This document shows positions 43,270 through 54,936 of a stretch of DNA of 64,000 bases, in pieces (position 1 is the first letter of the stretch; every line of letters starts with the position of its first letter). Source of the stretch: Mycolicibacterium rufum (lineage in GTDB: Bacteria > Actinomycetota > Actinomycetes > Mycobacteriales > Mycobacteriaceae); the NCBI RefSeq assembly GCF_022374875.2, contig NZ_CP092427.2, forward strand, positions 434,001-498,000, given 5' to 3'. The position numbers and the translations under genes were made by a program. A model generated the notes under the pieces. That model made no database searches. It was not told the origin of the DNA and worked only from the letters and a program-made list of their open reading frames with translations.

Positions 43270-44187
43270 ATGGCCGATCTCGATCCTGTGCTGGCAAAGG
43301 TGCTCGCCGCCGTCCCGTTCACGCTCACCGCCGAGGGCGGACCCCAGGTGGCGCGGCAGCGCTTCGCCGAACTGCCGCGGATCCCGGTCCACCCCGACGT
43401 CGACACCGAGGACCACAGCGTCGACGGCCCCGCCGGCCCCGTCCCCGTCCGTGTCTACCGGCCGCCGACCGAGGCGTCGGTGCTGCCGGTGGTGATCTTC
43501 CTCCACGGCGGCGCCTGGTCGGTCGGCGACCTGGACACCTACGACGCGGCCGCCCGCATCCACGCGGTCGGGGCCGACGCGGTGGTGGTGTCGGTCGACT
43601 ACCGGCTGGCCCCCGAGCATCCGTATCCCGCCGCGGTCGAGGACAGCTGGGCGGCGACGCAGTGGGTGGCCGCCAACGCCGGACGCTTCGGCGGGGATCC
43701 GGAACGGATCGCGGTCGCCGGCGACTCCGCAGGCGGCAACCTGGCCGCGGTGATCGCGCAGCTGGCCCGTGACGCGAGCCTGCCACTGCGCTTCCAGCTG
43801 CTCTGGTACCCGTCGACGACGTTCGACACCTCGCTGCCGTCGTTCACCGAGAACGCCGACGCCCCGATCCTCGGCCTGGACGCGTGCAAGGCCTTCACCC
43901 GCTGGTATGTCGCCGACACCGACCTGTCCAGTCCGCCCGCCACGCTCGTCCCCGCCGCCGGCGAGTTGGGTGGGCTGCCCGCGGCCTACATCGCCGTCGC
44001 CGGCCACGACCCGCTGCGGGACGACGGGATGCGTTACGCACAGCTGCTCACCGAGGCGGGCGTCGACACCGAACTGCACCACGCCGAGACGCTCGTGCAC
44101 GGCTTCCTGGCGTACCACGGCGTGGTTCCCGCCGCGACGGAGGCGACCGAACGGGCGCTCACGGCCCTGAAGACGGCACTGAAGTAG
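43270..44187 (+). CDS. Alpha/beta hydrolase, hormone-sensitive-lipase type
   Basis: A 305-aa esterase/lipase of the HSL (Lip) group: oxyanion motif HGGAW at residues 79-83, YRLAPEHPYPAA, nucleophile motif GDSAGG with Ser153, Asp in AGHDPLRDDG and His in LVHGFLAYH. It resembles mycobacterial LipH/LipI-like carboxylesterases acting on short-chain esters; the exact orthologue cannot be set. No signal peptide, so cytoplasmic. It is divergent from the YhhN gene. Confidence 0.93.
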   Translation: MADLDPVLAKVLAAVPFTLTAEGGPQVARQRFAELPRIPVHPDVDTEDHSVDGPAGPVPVRVYRPPTEASVLPVVIFLHGGAWSVGDLDTYDAAARIHAVGADAVVVSVDYRLAPEHPYPAAVEDSWAATQWVAANAGRFGGDPERIAVAGDSAGGNLAAVIAQLARDASLPLRFQLLWYPSTTFDTSLPSFTENADAPILGLDACKAFTRWYVADTDLSSPPATLVPAAGELGGLPAAYIAVAGHDPLRDDGMRYAQLLTEAGVDTELHHAETLVHGFLAYHGVVPAATEATERALTALKTALK

Positions 44188-44221
44188 TCGCTTTTTGGGA
44201 TCGGTAGCCCCGGCGCGAGGC

Positions 44222-44227
44222 TAGCGT
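44222..44227 (+). promoter_or_regulatory. -10 element of the first Cys-rich secreted protein (leaderless)
   Basis: TAGCGT, 6 bases before ATG 44234. Confidence 0.6.
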
Positions 44228-44233
44228 CCCATC

Positions 44234-44647
44234 ATGATCAACGTTCACACGCTCCGACGCGCCGCCGCCGCGGCGCTGCTGACGGGGGCCGGCGCGGCGA
44301 TGGCACTGGGCCTGGCCCCGGGCACCGCCGCCGCTCTACCGCGCGCCCCGCTGCCGGCCTCCTGGCCGGGATGCCCCGAGGACAGCCCCGAGGGCCCGTG
44401 CCGCTGGTGCCCGGGAGACCCGCCGGTGCAGACCGGCAACCTGCGGGTGAACCCGGTGGTCTGGGACAACAACGTCTGCCACACGTACTGGTACGTCTAC
44501 CACGGGCAGGGCAACGTGGCGGCCAACATCTTCGAGGGTGAGGCGCCGCCGGCTCCGCCACCCCCGCCGCCGAACCTGACGCCGCCGCTTCCGCCAGGAT
44601 GGTGCTGGTCGCTGTTCCTGCCGACGCAGAACTGCCCGAACGGCTGA
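44234..44647 (+). CDS. Secreted Cys/Pro-rich protein A
   Basis: A 137-aa exported protein: a ~34-residue signal (MINVHTLRRAAAAALL, Ala/Gly core, ending PGTAAALP), then a Cys-rich region containing WPGCPEDSPEGPCRWCPGDPP and WDNNVCHTYWYVYHG, a proline run (APPPPPPNLTPPLPP) and a final CWSLFLPTQNCPNG. Six cysteines remain in the mature form, so disulfides are likely. The CPGDP...WDxNVCHxxW block is shared with the next gene. Function unknown; related small secreted proteins occur in mycobacteria. Confidence 0.85.
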   Translation: MINVHTLRRAAAAALLTGAGAAMALGLAPGTAAALPRAPLPASWPGCPEDSPEGPCRWCPGDPPVQTGNLRVNPVVWDNNVCHTYWYVYHGQGNVAANIFEGEAPPAPPPPPPNLTPPLPPGWCWSLFLPTQNCPNG

Positions 44648-44651
44648 TCCG

Positions 44652-44906
44652 GTGAGGCGCATCCTGATCATCGGCGCGCTCGGCCTGGCCGGTGCGCTCG
44701 GCGCACCGGTCGCGGCCGCGCAGGGGCCGAGCTACCAGGGCGGCAACTGCCCGCCGGGGCTGACCTGCACGCACTGGTGCCCCGGCGACCCCGCCATCCC
44801 GGGCGGGCAGGTCCTGAGCTGGGACCCGAACGTCTGCCACGACTGGTACTGGAACTCCTACGGCATCGTCGACGTCAACGCCGGCGTGCTGTACCCGTGG
44901 CGGTAG
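44652..44906 (+). CDS. Secreted Cys-rich protein B, paralogue of A
   Basis: An 84-aa protein from GTG 44652, four bases after gene A. A ~23-residue signal peptide (MRRILIIGALGLAGALG, ending VAAAQG) precedes a 60-residue mature domain with CPPGLTCTHWCPGDP and WDPNVCHDWYWNSYG, four cysteines. It matches the core of gene A without the proline tail, so the two are tandem paralogues and probably co-transcribed. Its stop is 3 bases from the convergent metK stop. Confidence 0.85.
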   Translation: MRRILIIGALGLAGALGAPVAAAQGPSYQGGNCPPGLTCTHWCPGDPAIPGGQVLSWDPNVCHDWYWNSYGIVDVNAGVLYPWR

Positions 44907-44909
44907 GGA

Positions 44910-46118
<1,209 letters not shown>

Positions 46119-46240
46119 GTCCGATCCTTTCCTGTCCTTCTTGTCTGCGACGGCACGCAGTGCCGGGCGCCTCTAGCACCCAAGCGTGTCCCCCTGGCGC
46201 ACGCAACCTTTACGCGCAGCCGATGTCTGTTCGCTGGCCG

Positions 46241-47485
46241 CTACCCGGTGTGCAGGAAGCCGGCGATCGCGTCCACAATACGGCTCGCCATCACGGTCTT
46301 CGAACCGTGCTCCAGTGCGGCCTCGGTCCCGTCGGACGACAGCAGCCATCCGTCGTTGTGGTCGACCTCGAATGCCCGGCCCTCGCCGACCGCGTTGACG
46401 ACGAGCAGATCGCAGGCTTTGCGGCGCAGTTTGGCGCGGGCGTGGAACAGCACGTCGCCGTTGGCGTCCCCGGTTTCGGCGGCGAACCCAACGATGGCGC
46501 GCATGTTGGGCAGCTGACCGTCGGCGCGGGCGCGGACCGCCCCGGCGAGCACGTCGTCGTTGCGGACGAGTTCGATCGTGGGTTCGCCCTCGCCGGCGGG
46601 GCCCTTTTTGATCTTGGTGACCGCCGGATTGGCGGGGCGGAAGTCGGCGACCGCGGCGGCCATGACGAGCACGTTCGCGTCCGGGGCGTGTTTGGACACC
46701 GCGTCGCGGAGTTGCGTGGCCGAGCCGACGTGCTCGACGTGGACGCCTGCGGGATCGACGAGCCCGGCGGTGTTCCCCGCGATCAGCGTCACCTCGGCGC
46801 CGCGCTGGGCCATCACGCGCGCCATCGCGTAGCCCTGCTTGCCAGAGCTGCGGTTACCGATGAACCGGACGGGGTCGATGGGTTCACGGGTGCCGCCTGC
46901 GGTCACCAGCACCTTGACGCCGGCCAGGTCGTAGGGCAGCGCGTCGCCGCGGGCGAGCAGCAGCTGAGCCAGCGTGCTGATCTCCTCGGCTTCGGGCAGC
47001 CGTCCCGGTCCGGTGTCGGCGCCGGTCAGCCGGCCCGACGCCGGTTCCATCACGACCGAGCCCCGGCGGCGCAGCGTCGCGACGTTCTCGACGGTCGCGG
47101 GGTGGAACCACATCTCGGTGTGCATCGCCGGCGCGTAGAGCACCGGGCACCGGGCGGTCAGCAGCGTCGCGGTCAGCAGGTCGTCGGCGCGGCCGATGGT
47201 CGCGCGGGCCAGCAGGTCGGCGGTGGCGGGCGCGACGACGACGAGGTCGGCGGCCTGCCCGATCCGCACGTGCGGGACCTCGTGGACGTCGTCGAAGACC
47301 CCGGTGTGCACCGGGTTACCGGAGAGCGCCTCGAACGTGGCGGCGCCGACGAACTTCAGCGCCGATTCGGTGGGGACCACCCGCACGGAGTGGCCGGCCT
47401 CGGTGAGCTGACGGACCACGGTCGCCGCCTTGTAGGCGGCGATCCCGCCGGCGACGCCGACGATGATCCGTTTGCGCTCGGCCAT
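46241..47485 (-). CDS. coaBC: Bifunctional PPC decarboxylase/PPC synthetase
   Basis: A 414-aa fusion for coenzyme A synthesis. The N-terminal CoaC flavoprotein (IIVGVAGGIAAYKA, the active-site His region EVPHVRIGQAADLVVVAPAT, and PAMHTEMW in place of PAMNxxM) occupies residues 1-~180. The C-terminal CoaB has VLVTAGGTREPIDPVRFIGNRSSGK, MAAAVADFRP and TKIKK. It lies 17 bases after rpoZ, the usual actinobacterial order. Confidence 0.96.
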   Translation of the reverse strand: MAERKRIIVGVAGGIAAYKAATVVRQLTEAGHSVRVVPTESALKFVGAATFEALSGNPVHTGVFDDVHEVPHVRIGQAADLVVVAPATADLLARATIGRADDLLTATLLTARCPVLYAPAMHTEMWFHPATVENVATLRRRGSVVMEPASGRLTGADTGPGRLPEAEEISTLAQLLLARGDALPYDLAGVKVLVTAGGTREPIDPVRFIGNRSSGKQGYAMARVMAQRGAEVTLIAGNTAGLVDPAGVHVEHVGSATQLRDAVSKHAPDANVLVMAAAVADFRPANPAVTKIKKGPAGEGEPTIELVRNDDVLAGAVRARADGQLPNMRAIVGFAAETGDANGDVLFHARAKLRRKACDLLVVNAVGEGRAFEVDHNDGWLLSSDGTEAALEHGSKTVMASRIVDAIAGFLHTG

Positions 47486-47502
47486 CCCCCGGGGCCGCGT
47501 CT

Positions 47503-47817
47503 CTACTCGCCCTCGGTGTGCTCGAGCAGATCCTCGTGGATCTCGCGCATCGCGATCGACAGCGGCTTCTCCTGCAGACCGGGCTCGACCAGCGGCCCGA
47601 CGTACTCGAGGATCCCGTCACCGAGCTGGTTGTAGTAATCGTTGATCTGACGTGCGCGTTTGGCGGCGTAGATCACCAGCGCGTACTTGCTCGACGCGCG
47701 GTCCAGCAACTCGTCGATGGGCGGGTTGGTGATGCCCAACGGCGTGTCGTAGGCGCTGGCGGCGGACGGGTCGAGGTCCACGGCGGCCAGCCGCGTGTCG
47801 GCGTGCGGGGTGCTCAC
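47503..47817 (-). CDS. rpoZ: RNA polymerase omega subunit
   Basis: A 104-aa omega subunit with [32 protein letters not shown] spread over residues 28-60 (quoted in two parts: [11 protein letters not shown], and [15 protein letters not shown]), which is diagnostic. GTG 47817 has AGGAGA at 8-base spacing. It supports assembly of RNA polymerase and is placed between gmk and coaBC. Confidence 0.96.
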   Translation of the reverse strand: MSTPHADTRLAAVDLDPSAASAYDTPLGITNPPIDELLDRASSKYALVIYAAKRARQINDYYNQLGDGILEYVGPLVEPGLQEKPLSIAMREIHEDLLEHTEGE

Positions 47818-47850
47818 GAAAAAGATCTCCTGGCGATTCGGATCGAGAAT

Positions 47851-48462
47851 TCAAGACTGGTCGCGCCGCACCGGTGTGCGGGCCACCAGCAAGGATACCA
47901 ACGCAGCGCAGGCCGATTCCAATTCACTGTTGACGACGACCTCGTCGAAGTCGCCCTGCGCGGCCAATTCGGTGCGTGCCGTCGCCAGTCGGCGGGCCAT
48001 CACCTCGGGAGTCTCGGTGCCGCGGCCGGTCAGCCGGTGCTCGAGTGTCTCCCAGTCGGGTGGGGCGAGAAAGACACTGACGGCCTCGGGCATCGCCTCC
48101 TTGACCGCGCGCGCCCCGGCCAGGTCGACCTCGATGAGGACCGGCCGCCCGGCTGCGGTGGCGGCGCGGACCGGGGCTGCGGGCGTCCCCGAGCGGTGCA
48201 GGCCCCCGTGGATCTCCGCCCATTCCAGCAGCTCACCGGCATCGATGAGGCGCTGGAACTCTCCGGGCGTCACGAAGGTGTAGTCCACGCCGTCGCGTTC
48301 GCCGGGCCGCGGGGCCCGCGTCGTCACCGACACGCTGAAGTACAGATCGTCGACCCGGTCCCGAAGGCAGCGGACGACGGTCGACTTGCCGACGGCAGAC
48401 GGGCCGGACAGCACCATGACCGGAGCCTGTGGGTGCGTGTCCGGCCCTCCGCCTTCGCTCAC
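47851..48462 (-). CDS. gmk: Guanylate kinase
   Basis: A 203-aa kinase converting GMP to GDP: P-loop GPSAVGKS (20-27), GMP-binding [18 protein letters not shown] and [16 protein letters not shown] 48462 follows AGAGGGG. It starts 9 bases after the mihF stop and precedes rpoZ by 33 bases. Confidence 0.97.
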   Translation of the reverse strand: MSEGGGPDTHPQAPVMVLSGPSAVGKSTVVRCLRDRVDDLYFSVSVTTRAPRPGERDGVDYTFVTPGEFQRLIDAGELLEWAEIHGGLHRSGTPAAPVRAATAAGRPVLIEVDLAGARAVKEAMPEAVSVFLAPPDWETLEHRLTGRGTETPEVMARRLATARTELAAQGDFDEVVVNSELESACAALVSLLVARTPVRRDQS

Positions 48463-48471
48463 TGACCCCTC

Positions 48472-48789
48472 TTACGAGAAGTCGAACTTTTCCAGCAGGG
48501 CCTTGCGCTGACGATCACCCAGGCCACGGAGCCTGCGGGTCGGGGCGATCTCGAGCTCGGTCATGATCTCCTGCGCCTTGACCTTGCCGACCTTGGGCAG
48601 CGCCTCCAGCAGAGCGGAGACCTTCATCTTGCCCAAGACCTCGTCGGTCTCGGCGTCCTTGAGAACCTGCTTGAGGTTGGTGCCGCCGCGCTTGAGCCGA
48701 TCCTTGAGCTCGGCTCGGGCTCGACGTGCGGCAGCAGCCTTCTCCAACGCTGCCGCGCGCTGTTCGTCGGTCAACTGGGGAAGGGCCAC
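48472..48789 (-). CDS. mihF: Mycobacterial integration host factor
   Basis: A 105-aa mIHF, an essential actinobacterial nucleoid protein unrelated to HU/IHF. It begins (V)ALPQLTDEQRAAALEKAAAARRARAELK and has the helix-two-turns-helix region ALPKVGKVKAQEIMTELEI and the C-terminal RRLRGLGDRQRKALLEKF. GTG 48789 is well supported by GGAGGA 6-8 bases upstream and gives the short form known to be functional; a longer frame to 48900 is Arg/Pro-rich and not family-like. Confidence 0.96.
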   Translation of the reverse strand: MALPQLTDEQRAAALEKAAAARRARAELKDRLKRGGTNLKQVLKDAETDEVLGKMKVSALLEALPKVGKVKAQEIMTELEIAPTRRLRGLGDRQRKALLEKFDFS

Positions 48790-49154
48790 GGGTTCCTCCG
48801 TCTCGTCACCATCTGTTTTTCTCTCGGCCGGTCGTGGTGGATCGCGAACCGGCCAGCGTGGACGACCGTACCCACGCGGGCTGACGAAAGCTAACCCCAC
48901 CCCCGGGTTCTGCGGTCAAAAGCCCAGCGTGTAGGGCGCAAGGGGGCGTGCGCCGCGATCGGCGCGTCGCCGGGAGCCGGGATTGCCGAAATTGGCTGAT
49001 CGTGCGGAAATGCCTGCATATCGCTGGTTTTCCCACCGGCGGTCGACAACCCCCGCCACCTCACCGGGAGCCGGTGCGCGTCACACCAGCCCCAGGGGGG
49101 TGAGCCGAGAAATTTTCCCAGGTCAGTCGCGGTCGGGCGTGTCGCACAGGTCGT
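48790..49154. other. 365-base intergenic region between pyrF and mihF
   Basis: No credible gene is seen on either strand. It holds the mihF ribosome site and probably the mihF-gmk-rpoZ promoter. The best minus-strand candidate is TTGACC (48919-48914) with TTAGCT (48894-48889), but the 19-base spacing is long. The region is less GC-skewed near 48985-49040 and 49105-49120 (AT-rich patches), consistent with control DNA. No strong terminator hairpin with a T-run was found. Confidence 0.5.
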
Positions 49155-49970
49155 TCAGCGCTTCAGATACGCCACCGCGTCGCGCATCGTCTCGGCGGCG
49201 TCGCGCAGGGCCGCGACGTGGGGTCCGGCCCGCAGCACCTCGCGGGACACCGCGGGCAGCAGCTGCCCCGCCGCGGCACCGCCCAGCCCCGCCAACGCCT
49301 CGGGACGACCACCCTGGGCGCCGACGCCGGGCACCAGCACCGGGCCGCCGAGCGCGCTCACGTCGGGCGGATCGGACAGCGTCGCCCCGACCACCACCCC
49401 CACCGAGCCGTTCCGTTCACCGCCGTTGATCGCGGCGGCGGCGTCGACGATCGACTGGGCCACCGTGCGTCCCCCGGCGTCCGCGCGCTGCACCGAGGCG
49501 CCTTCGGGATTGGACGTAGCCGCGAGCACGAACACCCCGCGATCGTGGGCCAGCGCGGTGTCCAGCAGCGGCTGCAGGGAGCCGAACCCCAGATACGGCG
49601 AGGCGGTCACCGCGTCGGCGGCCAGTGGCGAGTCGCCGGCCCAGGCGGCGGCGTAGGCGGCCATCGTCGAGCCGATGTCGCCGCGCTTGGCGTCGGCGAG
49701 CACCAGCACGCCCTCGGCCCGCAGCGCGGCGATCGTGCGCTCGAGGACCGCGAAGCCCGCCGATCCGTACGCCTCGAAGAACGCCACCTGCGGCTTGACG
49801 ACGGCGAACCCGGCGAACGCCGTCACACAGGTCTCGCTGAAGCGGGCCAGCCCGTCGGCGTCGGCGCCCAGCCCCCATGCGCGCAGCAGCTCGGGGTGCG
49901 GGTCGATGCCCAGGCACAGCGGGCCGCGCTGGGCCATCGCACCGGACAGGCGGTCACCGAACCCGCCCAC
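49155..49970 (-). CDS. pyrF: Orotidine 5'-phosphate decarboxylase
   Basis: A 271-aa OMP decarboxylase of the long (group 2) actinobacterial type, last step to UMP. Motifs: [12 protein letters not shown] near residue 17, [13 protein letters not shown], and the catalytic [16 protein letters not shown] 49970 gives the family start VGGFGDRLS and lies two bases after the carB stop; an extension to 50087 is carB antisense-like. Last gene of the pyr unit. Confidence 0.96.
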   Translation of the reverse strand: MGGFGDRLSGAMAQRGPLCLGIDPHPELLRAWGLGADADGLARFSETCVTAFAGFAVVKPQVAFFEAYGSAGFAVLERTIAALRAEGVLVLADAKRGDIGSTMAAYAAAWAGDSPLAADAVTASPYLGFGSLQPLLDTALAHDRGVFVLAATSNPEGASVQRADAGGRTVAQSIVDAAAAINGGERNGSVGVVVGATLSDPPDVSALGGPVLVPGVGAQGGRPEALAGLGGAAAGQLLPAVSREVLRAGPHVAALRDAAETMRDAVAYLKR

Positions 49971-49972
49971 GG

Positions 49973-52900
49973 TCAGGAGCCCAGCGCGCTGTGCAGGTCC
50001 TGCAGCGACATCACGCCGATGTCGCCGCGGATGCTCGCCTCGATGCCCTGGACCGCGGCCGAGGCGCCCTGCACGGTCGTCACGCACGGGATGTTCATCG
50101 CGACCGCGGCCGACCGGATCTCGTAGCCGTCGATGCGCGGACCCGAGTTGCCGTACGGGGTGTTGATCACCATCTGCACGTCCCCTGCCTTGATCGCGTC
50201 GACCGCCGACACCGCGGGTCGGTCCGGGCTGGGTTCTTCGAAGTGCTTACGCACCTCGTCGCACGGAATTCCGTTGCGCCGCAACATCTCCGCGGTGCCC
50301 TCGGTGGCCAGGATGTGGAAGCCGAGGTCGGCGAGGCGTTTGACCGGGAACACCAGCGACCGCTTGTCGCGGTTGGCCACCGACACGAACACGGTGCCCG
50401 AGGCGGGCAACGAGCCGTAGGCGGCGGTCTGGCTCTTGGCGAACGAGCTACCGAAGTCGGTCGCGATGCCCATTACCTCACCGGTGGACTTCATCTCCGG
50501 CCCCAGCAGCGAGTCGATCTGGCTGCCGTCGTGCTTGCGGAACCGGTGGAACGGCAGCACGGCTTCCTTGACGGCGACCGGCGCGTTGCGCGGGACGGTG
50601 GCCCCGTCGCCCTCGGCCACCAGGATGCCCTCCTCGCGCAGTCCGGCGATGGTGGCGCCCAGCATGATCCGCGCGCAGGCCTTGGCCAGCGGCACCGCGG
50701 TCGCCTTGGAGACGAACGGCACGGTGCGGCTGGCACGCGGATTGGCCTCGAGCACGTAGAGCACGTCGTCCTTGAGCGCGTACTGGACGTTGAGCAGGCC
50801 CACCACGCCGACTCCGAAGGCGATCGCCTCGGTGGCGCGGCGCACGGCTTCGATGTCGCTGCGGCCCAGCGTCACCGGCGGCAGCGCGCACGCGGAGTCC
50901 CCGGAGTGGATCCCGGCCTCCTCGATGTGCTCCATGATGCCGCCGATGTAGACCTCGGTGCCGTCGCACAGGGCGTCGACGTCGATCTCGATCGCGTCCT
51001 CGAGGAAGCGGTCCACCAGCACGGGGTGCTCGGGCGAGAGTTGGGTGGCCCGGGTGATGTAGCCCTCGAGCGTGTCCTCGTCGTAGACGATCTCCATGCC
51101 GCGCCCGCCCAGCACGTAGGACGGCCGCACCAGGACCGGGTAACCGATCTCGGCGGCGATGCGGCGGGCCTGGTCGAAGCTGGTCGCCATTCCGAAGCGC
51201 GGTGCGGGCAGCCCGGCGTTGGTCAGCACCTCGCCAAAGCGGCCGCGGTCCTCGGCCAGGTCGATGGCTTCGGGCAGCGTGCCGACGATCGGCACCCCGG
51301 CCTTCTCCAGGCGCGCGGCCAGGCCCAGCGGCGTCTGCCCGCCGAGCTGGACGATGACGCCGACCACGCCCGGTCCCCCACGGCCCGAGTACTGCTCGGC
51401 GAAGTAGATCTCCAGCACGTCCTCGAACGTCAGCGGTTCGAAGTACAGCCGGTCGGCGGTGTCGTAGTCGGTCGAGACGGTCTCGGGGTTGCAGTTGATC
51501 ATCACCGTCTCGAAGCCGGCCTGGCTCAACGTGGTCGCGGCGTGCACGCAGCTGTAGTCGAACTCGATGCCCTGCCCGATGCGGTTGGGTCCCGATCCGA
51601 GGATCAGCACCTTCGGCCGCTCGGACTGGGGCGCGACCTCGCTCTCCGCGGCGGGGTCGAGTTCGTAGCTGCTGTAGTGGTAGGGCGTCTTGGCCTCGAA
51701 CTCGGCGGCGCAGGTGTCGACGGTCTTGAACACCGGGTGGATGCCGAGCCGCTGCCGCAGCGCGCGCACGCCCATCTCGCCGGCCAGTTCCGGTCGCAGC
51801 GCCGCGATCTGGCGGTCCGACAGACCGTTGTGCTTGCTGCGGCGCAGCAGCTCCTCGCCGAGCACCGGCGCGTCGATCAGCTCGGCGCGCAGGTCGACCA
51901 GCCCGCTGATCTGGTCGACGAACCAAGGATCGACGCCGGACGCCTCGGCGACCTGTTCGACGGAGGCGCCCAGGCGCAGCGCGTACTCGATGTCGTAGAG
52001 CCGGCCGTCGGTCGGGGTGCGCAGCCGCTCGAGCACCTCATCCACGTCGCCCTCGACCTCGGCGCCGGTCCAGAATCCGGTGCGGCTGGTCTCCAACGAG
52101 CGCATCACCTTGCCGAGCGCCTCGACGAAATTGCGGCCCAGCGACATCGCCTCGCCCACCGACTTCATCGTGGTGGTCAGGGTGCCGTCGGCGCCGGGGA
52201 ACTTCTCGAAGGCGAACCGGGGTGCCTTGACCACGACGTAGTCGAGCGTCGGCTCGAAGCAGGCCGGCGTCTCCTTGGTGATGTCGTTGACGATCTCGTC
52301 GAGCGTGTAGCCGATCGCCAGTTTGGCCGCGATCTTGGCGATCGGGAATCCGGTGGCCTTCGAGGCCAGCGCGCTGGAGCGCGACACCCGAGGGTTCATC
52401 TCGATGACGATCAGCCGGCCGTCGGCCGGGTTGACGGCGAACTGGATATTGCAGCCGCCGGTGTCGACGCCCACCTCACGCAGGATCTCGATGCCCAGGG
52501 TGCGCATCGTCTGGTATTCGCGATCGGTCAGCGTCATCGCCGGCGCGACGGTCACCGAGTCACCGGTGTGCACACCCATCGGGTCGAAGTTCTCGATCGA
52601 GCAGACCACCACGACGTTGTCGTGGCCGTCGCGCATCAGCTCGAGTTCGTATTCCTTCCATCCGTAGATGGACTCCTCGATCAGCACGTTGGCCGAAGGC
52701 GACGCGGCGAGTCCGTCGCCGGCCATCCGTTCGACGTCCTCGGCCGAGTTCGCCATTCCCGAACCGAGGCCGCCCATCGTGAAGCTGGGCCGCACGACCA
52801 CGGGCAGACCGAGGTCGACGACGGTCTCGCGCACCTCGTCCATCGTGAAACAGACACGGCTGCGAGCGGATTCACCGCCGACCTTGCTGACGATGTCCTT

Positions 52901-53311
52901 GAACTTCTGCCGGTCCTCGCCGCGCTGGATCGCTTCGAAGTCGGCACCGATCAGTTCGACGCCGTAGCGGTCCAACGCACCGTTCTCGTACAGCTTGACC
53001 GCGGTGTTGAGCGCGGTCTGCCCGCCCAGGGTGGCCAGCAGCGCGTCGATCTTGTGGCCGCGCTCGGCCTGCTGGGCGATCACCTTCTCGACGAACTCGG
53101 CGGTGATCGGCTCGACGTAGGTGTGGTCGGCGAACTCCGGGTCGGTCATGATCGTCGCCGGATTCGAGTTGATCAAGGTGACTTCGAGGCCTTCGGCCCG
53201 CAGCACCCGGCACGCCTGCGTTCCCGAGTAGTCGAACTCGGCGGCCTGCCCGATCAAAATCGGCCCGGAGCCGATCACCAGGATGTGGTTGAGGTCTGCG
53301 CGGCGCGGCAT
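49973..53311 (-). CDS. carB: Carbamoyl-phosphate synthase large subunit
   Basis: A 1112-aa synthetase with the expected duplicated ATP-grasp halves: the first begins [19 protein letters not shown], the second [18 protein letters not shown] near residue 565, each followed by ATP-binding loops ([22 protein letters not shown]), and a C-terminal allosteric MGS-like domain ([23 protein letters not shown]). It makes carbamoyl phosphate for pyrimidines and arginine. It starts on the base next to the carA stop codon, ensuring paired synthesis. Confidence 0.98.
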   Translation of the reverse strand: MPRRADLNHILVIGSGPILIGQAAEFDYSGTQACRVLRAEGLEVTLINSNPATIMTDPEFADHTYVEPITAEFVEKVIAQQAERGHKIDALLATLGGQTALNTAVKLYENGALDRYGVELIGADFEAIQRGEDRQKFKDIVSKVGGESARSRVCFTMDEVRETVVDLGLPVVVRPSFTMGGLGSGMANSAEDVERMAGDGLAASPSANVLIEESIYGWKEYELELMRDGHDNVVVVCSIENFDPMGVHTGDSVTVAPAMTLTDREYQTMRTLGIEILREVGVDTGGCNIQFAVNPADGRLIVIEMNPRVSRSSALASKATGFPIAKIAAKLAIGYTLDEIVNDITKETPACFEPTLDYVVVKAPRFAFEKFPGADGTLTTTMKSVGEAMSLGRNFVEALGKVMRSLETSRTGFWTGAEVEGDVDEVLERLRTPTDGRLYDIEYALRLGASVEQVAEASGVDPWFVDQISGLVDLRAELIDAPVLGEELLRRSKHNGLSDRQIAALRPELAGEMGVRALRQRLGIHPVFKTVDTCAAEFEAKTPYHYSSYELDPAAESEVAPQSERPKVLILGSGPNRIGQGIEFDYSCVHAATTLSQAGFETVMINCNPETVSTDYDTADRLYFEPLTFEDVLEIYFAEQYSGRGGPGVVGVIVQLGGQTPLGLAARLEKAGVPIVGTLPEAIDLAEDRGRFGEVLTNAGLPAPRFGMATSFDQARRIAAEIGYPVLVRPSYVLGGRGMEIVYDEDTLEGYITRATQLSPEHPVLVDRFLEDAIEIDVDALCDGTEVYIGGIMEHIEEAGIHSGDSACALPPVTLGRSDIEAVRRATEAIAFGVGVVGLLNVQYALKDDVLYVLEANPRASRTVPFVSKATAVPLAKACARIMLGATIAGLREEGILVAEGDGATVPRNAPVAVKEAVLPFHRFRKHDGSQIDSLLGPEMKSTGEVMGIATDFGSSFAKSQTAAYGSLPASGTVFVSVANRDKRSLVFPVKRLADLGFHILATEGTAEMLRRNGIPCDEVRKHFEEPSPDRPAVSAVDAIKAGDVQMVINTPYGNSGPRIDGYEIRSAAVAMNIPCVTTVQGASAAVQGIEASIRGDIGVMSLQDLHSALGS

Positions 53312-54436
53312 CTAGTGGTCTCCCGCCATCAGCTCGATGAATTGGTCGAACAGGTAGTTCGCGTCGTGGGGCCCCGCGGCGGCTTCCGGGTGGTACTGCA
53401 CCGAGTACGCCCTCTTGTTCGTCAACGCGATCCCTTCGACCACACCGTCGTTGGAGCAGGTGTGGGTCACCACGGCGCGGCCGAACGGGGTGTCGAACTC
53501 CTCGCCCGCCTCGCCCTCGAGCGCGAACCCGTGGTTCTGCGCGGTGATCGCCACCCGGCCGGTGGCGTGGTCCATCACCGGGATGTTGATGCCGCGATGC
53601 CCGAAGGTCATCTTGTAGGTGGACCGGCCGAGCGCCCGGCCCAGGATCTGGTTGCCGAAGCAGATGCCGAACAGCGGGATGCCCGCGCCGATCACCTCCC
53701 GGGTCACCTCGACGACGTGGTCGGCGGTGGCCGGGTCACCCGGGCCGTTGGACAGGAACACCCCGTCGGGATGCAGGTCGGCGATCTCGGCGAAGTCCGC
53801 CGAGGAGGGCAGCACCTGGGTGCGGATGCCGCGTTCGGCGAAATTGCGCGGGGTGTTGGTCTTGATCCCCAGGTCCAGCGCGACCACGGTGAAGCGGTGC
53901 TGCCCTTGCGGTTCCACCACGTAACGGTCGGCAGTACTGACCTCGCCGGCGAGATCGGCGCCGAGCATCGAGGCCTGACCGCGCACCCGGGCGAGCAGCT
54001 CATCGGCGTCGGCCAGGGCACTGCCGCTGAACACGCCCGCTTTCATGGATCCGCGGCTGCGCAGGTGCCGCACGACGGCGCGGGTGTCGATCCCGGCGAT
54101 GCCGACCACCCCCTGGCGGGTCAACTCGTCGTCGAGCGTGCCGGTGGCCCGCCAGTTCGACGCGCGCGGCGACGGGTCACGCACCGCGTAGCCGGCCACC
54201 CAGATCTTGTCGCCGCGGCTCTCGCTGTCCTCGTGGTTCCAGCCCGTGTTGCCGATCTGCGGCGCGGTGGCCACCACGATCTGCCGGTGATAGCTGGGGT
54301 CGGTCAGCGTTTCCTGGTAGCCCGACATGCCCGTCGAGAACACGGCCTCGCCGAGCGTCTCGCCGACCGCGCCGAACGGCGTGCCGGTGAAGACCCTGCC
54401 GTCCTCGAGCACGAGCACGGCTCTGTCCTCCGTCAT
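53312..54436 (-). CDS. carA: Carbamoyl-phosphate synthase small subunit
   Basis: A 374-aa glutaminase subunit: class I amidotransferase triad with Cys in [15 protein letters not shown], His in [14 protein letters not shown] and the oxyanion segment [12 protein letters not shown]. The N-terminal domain ([21 protein letters not shown]) contacts CarB. ATG 54436 overlaps the preceding membrane-protein stop in ATGA; an upstream extension is rejected. Confidence 0.97.
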   Translation of the reverse strand: MTEDRAVLVLEDGRVFTGTPFGAVGETLGEAVFSTGMSGYQETLTDPSYHRQIVVATAPQIGNTGWNHEDSESRGDKIWVAGYAVRDPSPRASNWRATGTLDDELTRQGVVGIAGIDTRAVVRHLRSRGSMKAGVFSGSALADADELLARVRGQASMLGADLAGEVSTADRYVVEPQGQHRFTVVALDLGIKTNTPRNFAERGIRTQVLPSSADFAEIADLHPDGVFLSNGPGDPATADHVVEVTREVIGAGIPLFGICFGNQILGRALGRSTYKMTFGHRGINIPVMDHATGRVAITAQNHGFALEGEAGEEFDTPFGRAVVTHTCSNDGVVEGIALTNKRAYSVQYHPEAAAGPHDANYLFDQFIELMAGDH

Positions 54437-54936
54437 GCAACCTCCTCCGGAAGCCATCTCGAGTATTCGCGCCGGTCGTCGGCGCGGAAGCCGGTGTCGA
54501 TCTCCACCCCCGAGGGCAGTCGCCAACGGATGGCGAGGATGCCCTCGTGGGTCAGTGCCTTGCCCGCGAGGCTCTTCTCGGTGCGGATCGCGGTGATCGC
54601 GTCCTCGGGGATCCAGATGGGCCCGGCGCCGGTGCGCTGCACCATGATCCCCTCCGGGTAGCGCGTGAGGACGGCCTTGGCGCGGAAGCCGAGGTCACCG
54701 GCGGCGACCCGGTCGTTCCAGTGCGGGACGAGCGTGCTGCCGACGTAGAGCCCCTTGGTGGGGGCGACAGTCGCCGAGCCCACCGTGTCGGGCAGCGACG
54801 GCAGCGTGCCGACCAGTTGGGCCTGCCGCTCGGCGCGGTGTCGCCAGCCGCGCAGCATCGCCCCGATCAGGATCGCGATGAGCAGAGCCAGCACCGCGGC
54901 CATGATCAGGGAGGCGACCAGCGTTCCGGTGTTCAC
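54433..54936 (-). CDS. Single-span membrane protein inside the pyr operon
   Basis: A 167-aa protein with one N-terminal transmembrane helix (residues ~5-30, [18 protein letters not shown]), a short basic stretch ([10 protein letters not shown]) and a ~120-residue cytoplasmic domain ([34 protein letters not shown]-like end [15 protein letters not shown]). It corresponds in position to the conserved Rv1382-type protein between pyrC and carA. It is coupled on both sides (GTGA with pyrC, ATGA with carA), so it is made with the pyrimidine enzymes although no pyrimidine role is known. Confidence 0.88.
   Translation of the reverse strand: MNTGTLVASLIMAAVLALLIAILIGAMLRGWRHRAERQAQLVGTLPSLPDTVGSATVAPTKGLYVGSTLVPHWNDRVAAGDLGFRAKAVLTRYPEGIMVQRTGAGPIWIPEDAITAIRTEKSLAGKALTHEGILAIRWRLPSGVEIDTGFRADDRREYSRWLPEEVA

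Noticed and set aside
46119..46240. Possible SAM riboswitch or promoter before metK
   Set aside because: No SAM-I/II/IV core could be recognised and the TA-rich hexamers (TAAAGG, TAGAGG) miss the final T; left without a call.
48806..49036. 76-codon minus-strand frame in the pyrF-mihF gap
   Set aside because: No ribosome site or promoter at its start, Arg/Ser-rich product, and it overlaps the likely mihF control region.
49877..54661. Very long open frame on the plus strand opposite carB/carA
   Set aside because: It is an antisense shadow produced by GC-rich third positions; its product is His/Arg/Gly-rich with no fold-like segments, and the minus strand has clear CarA, CarB and PyrF.
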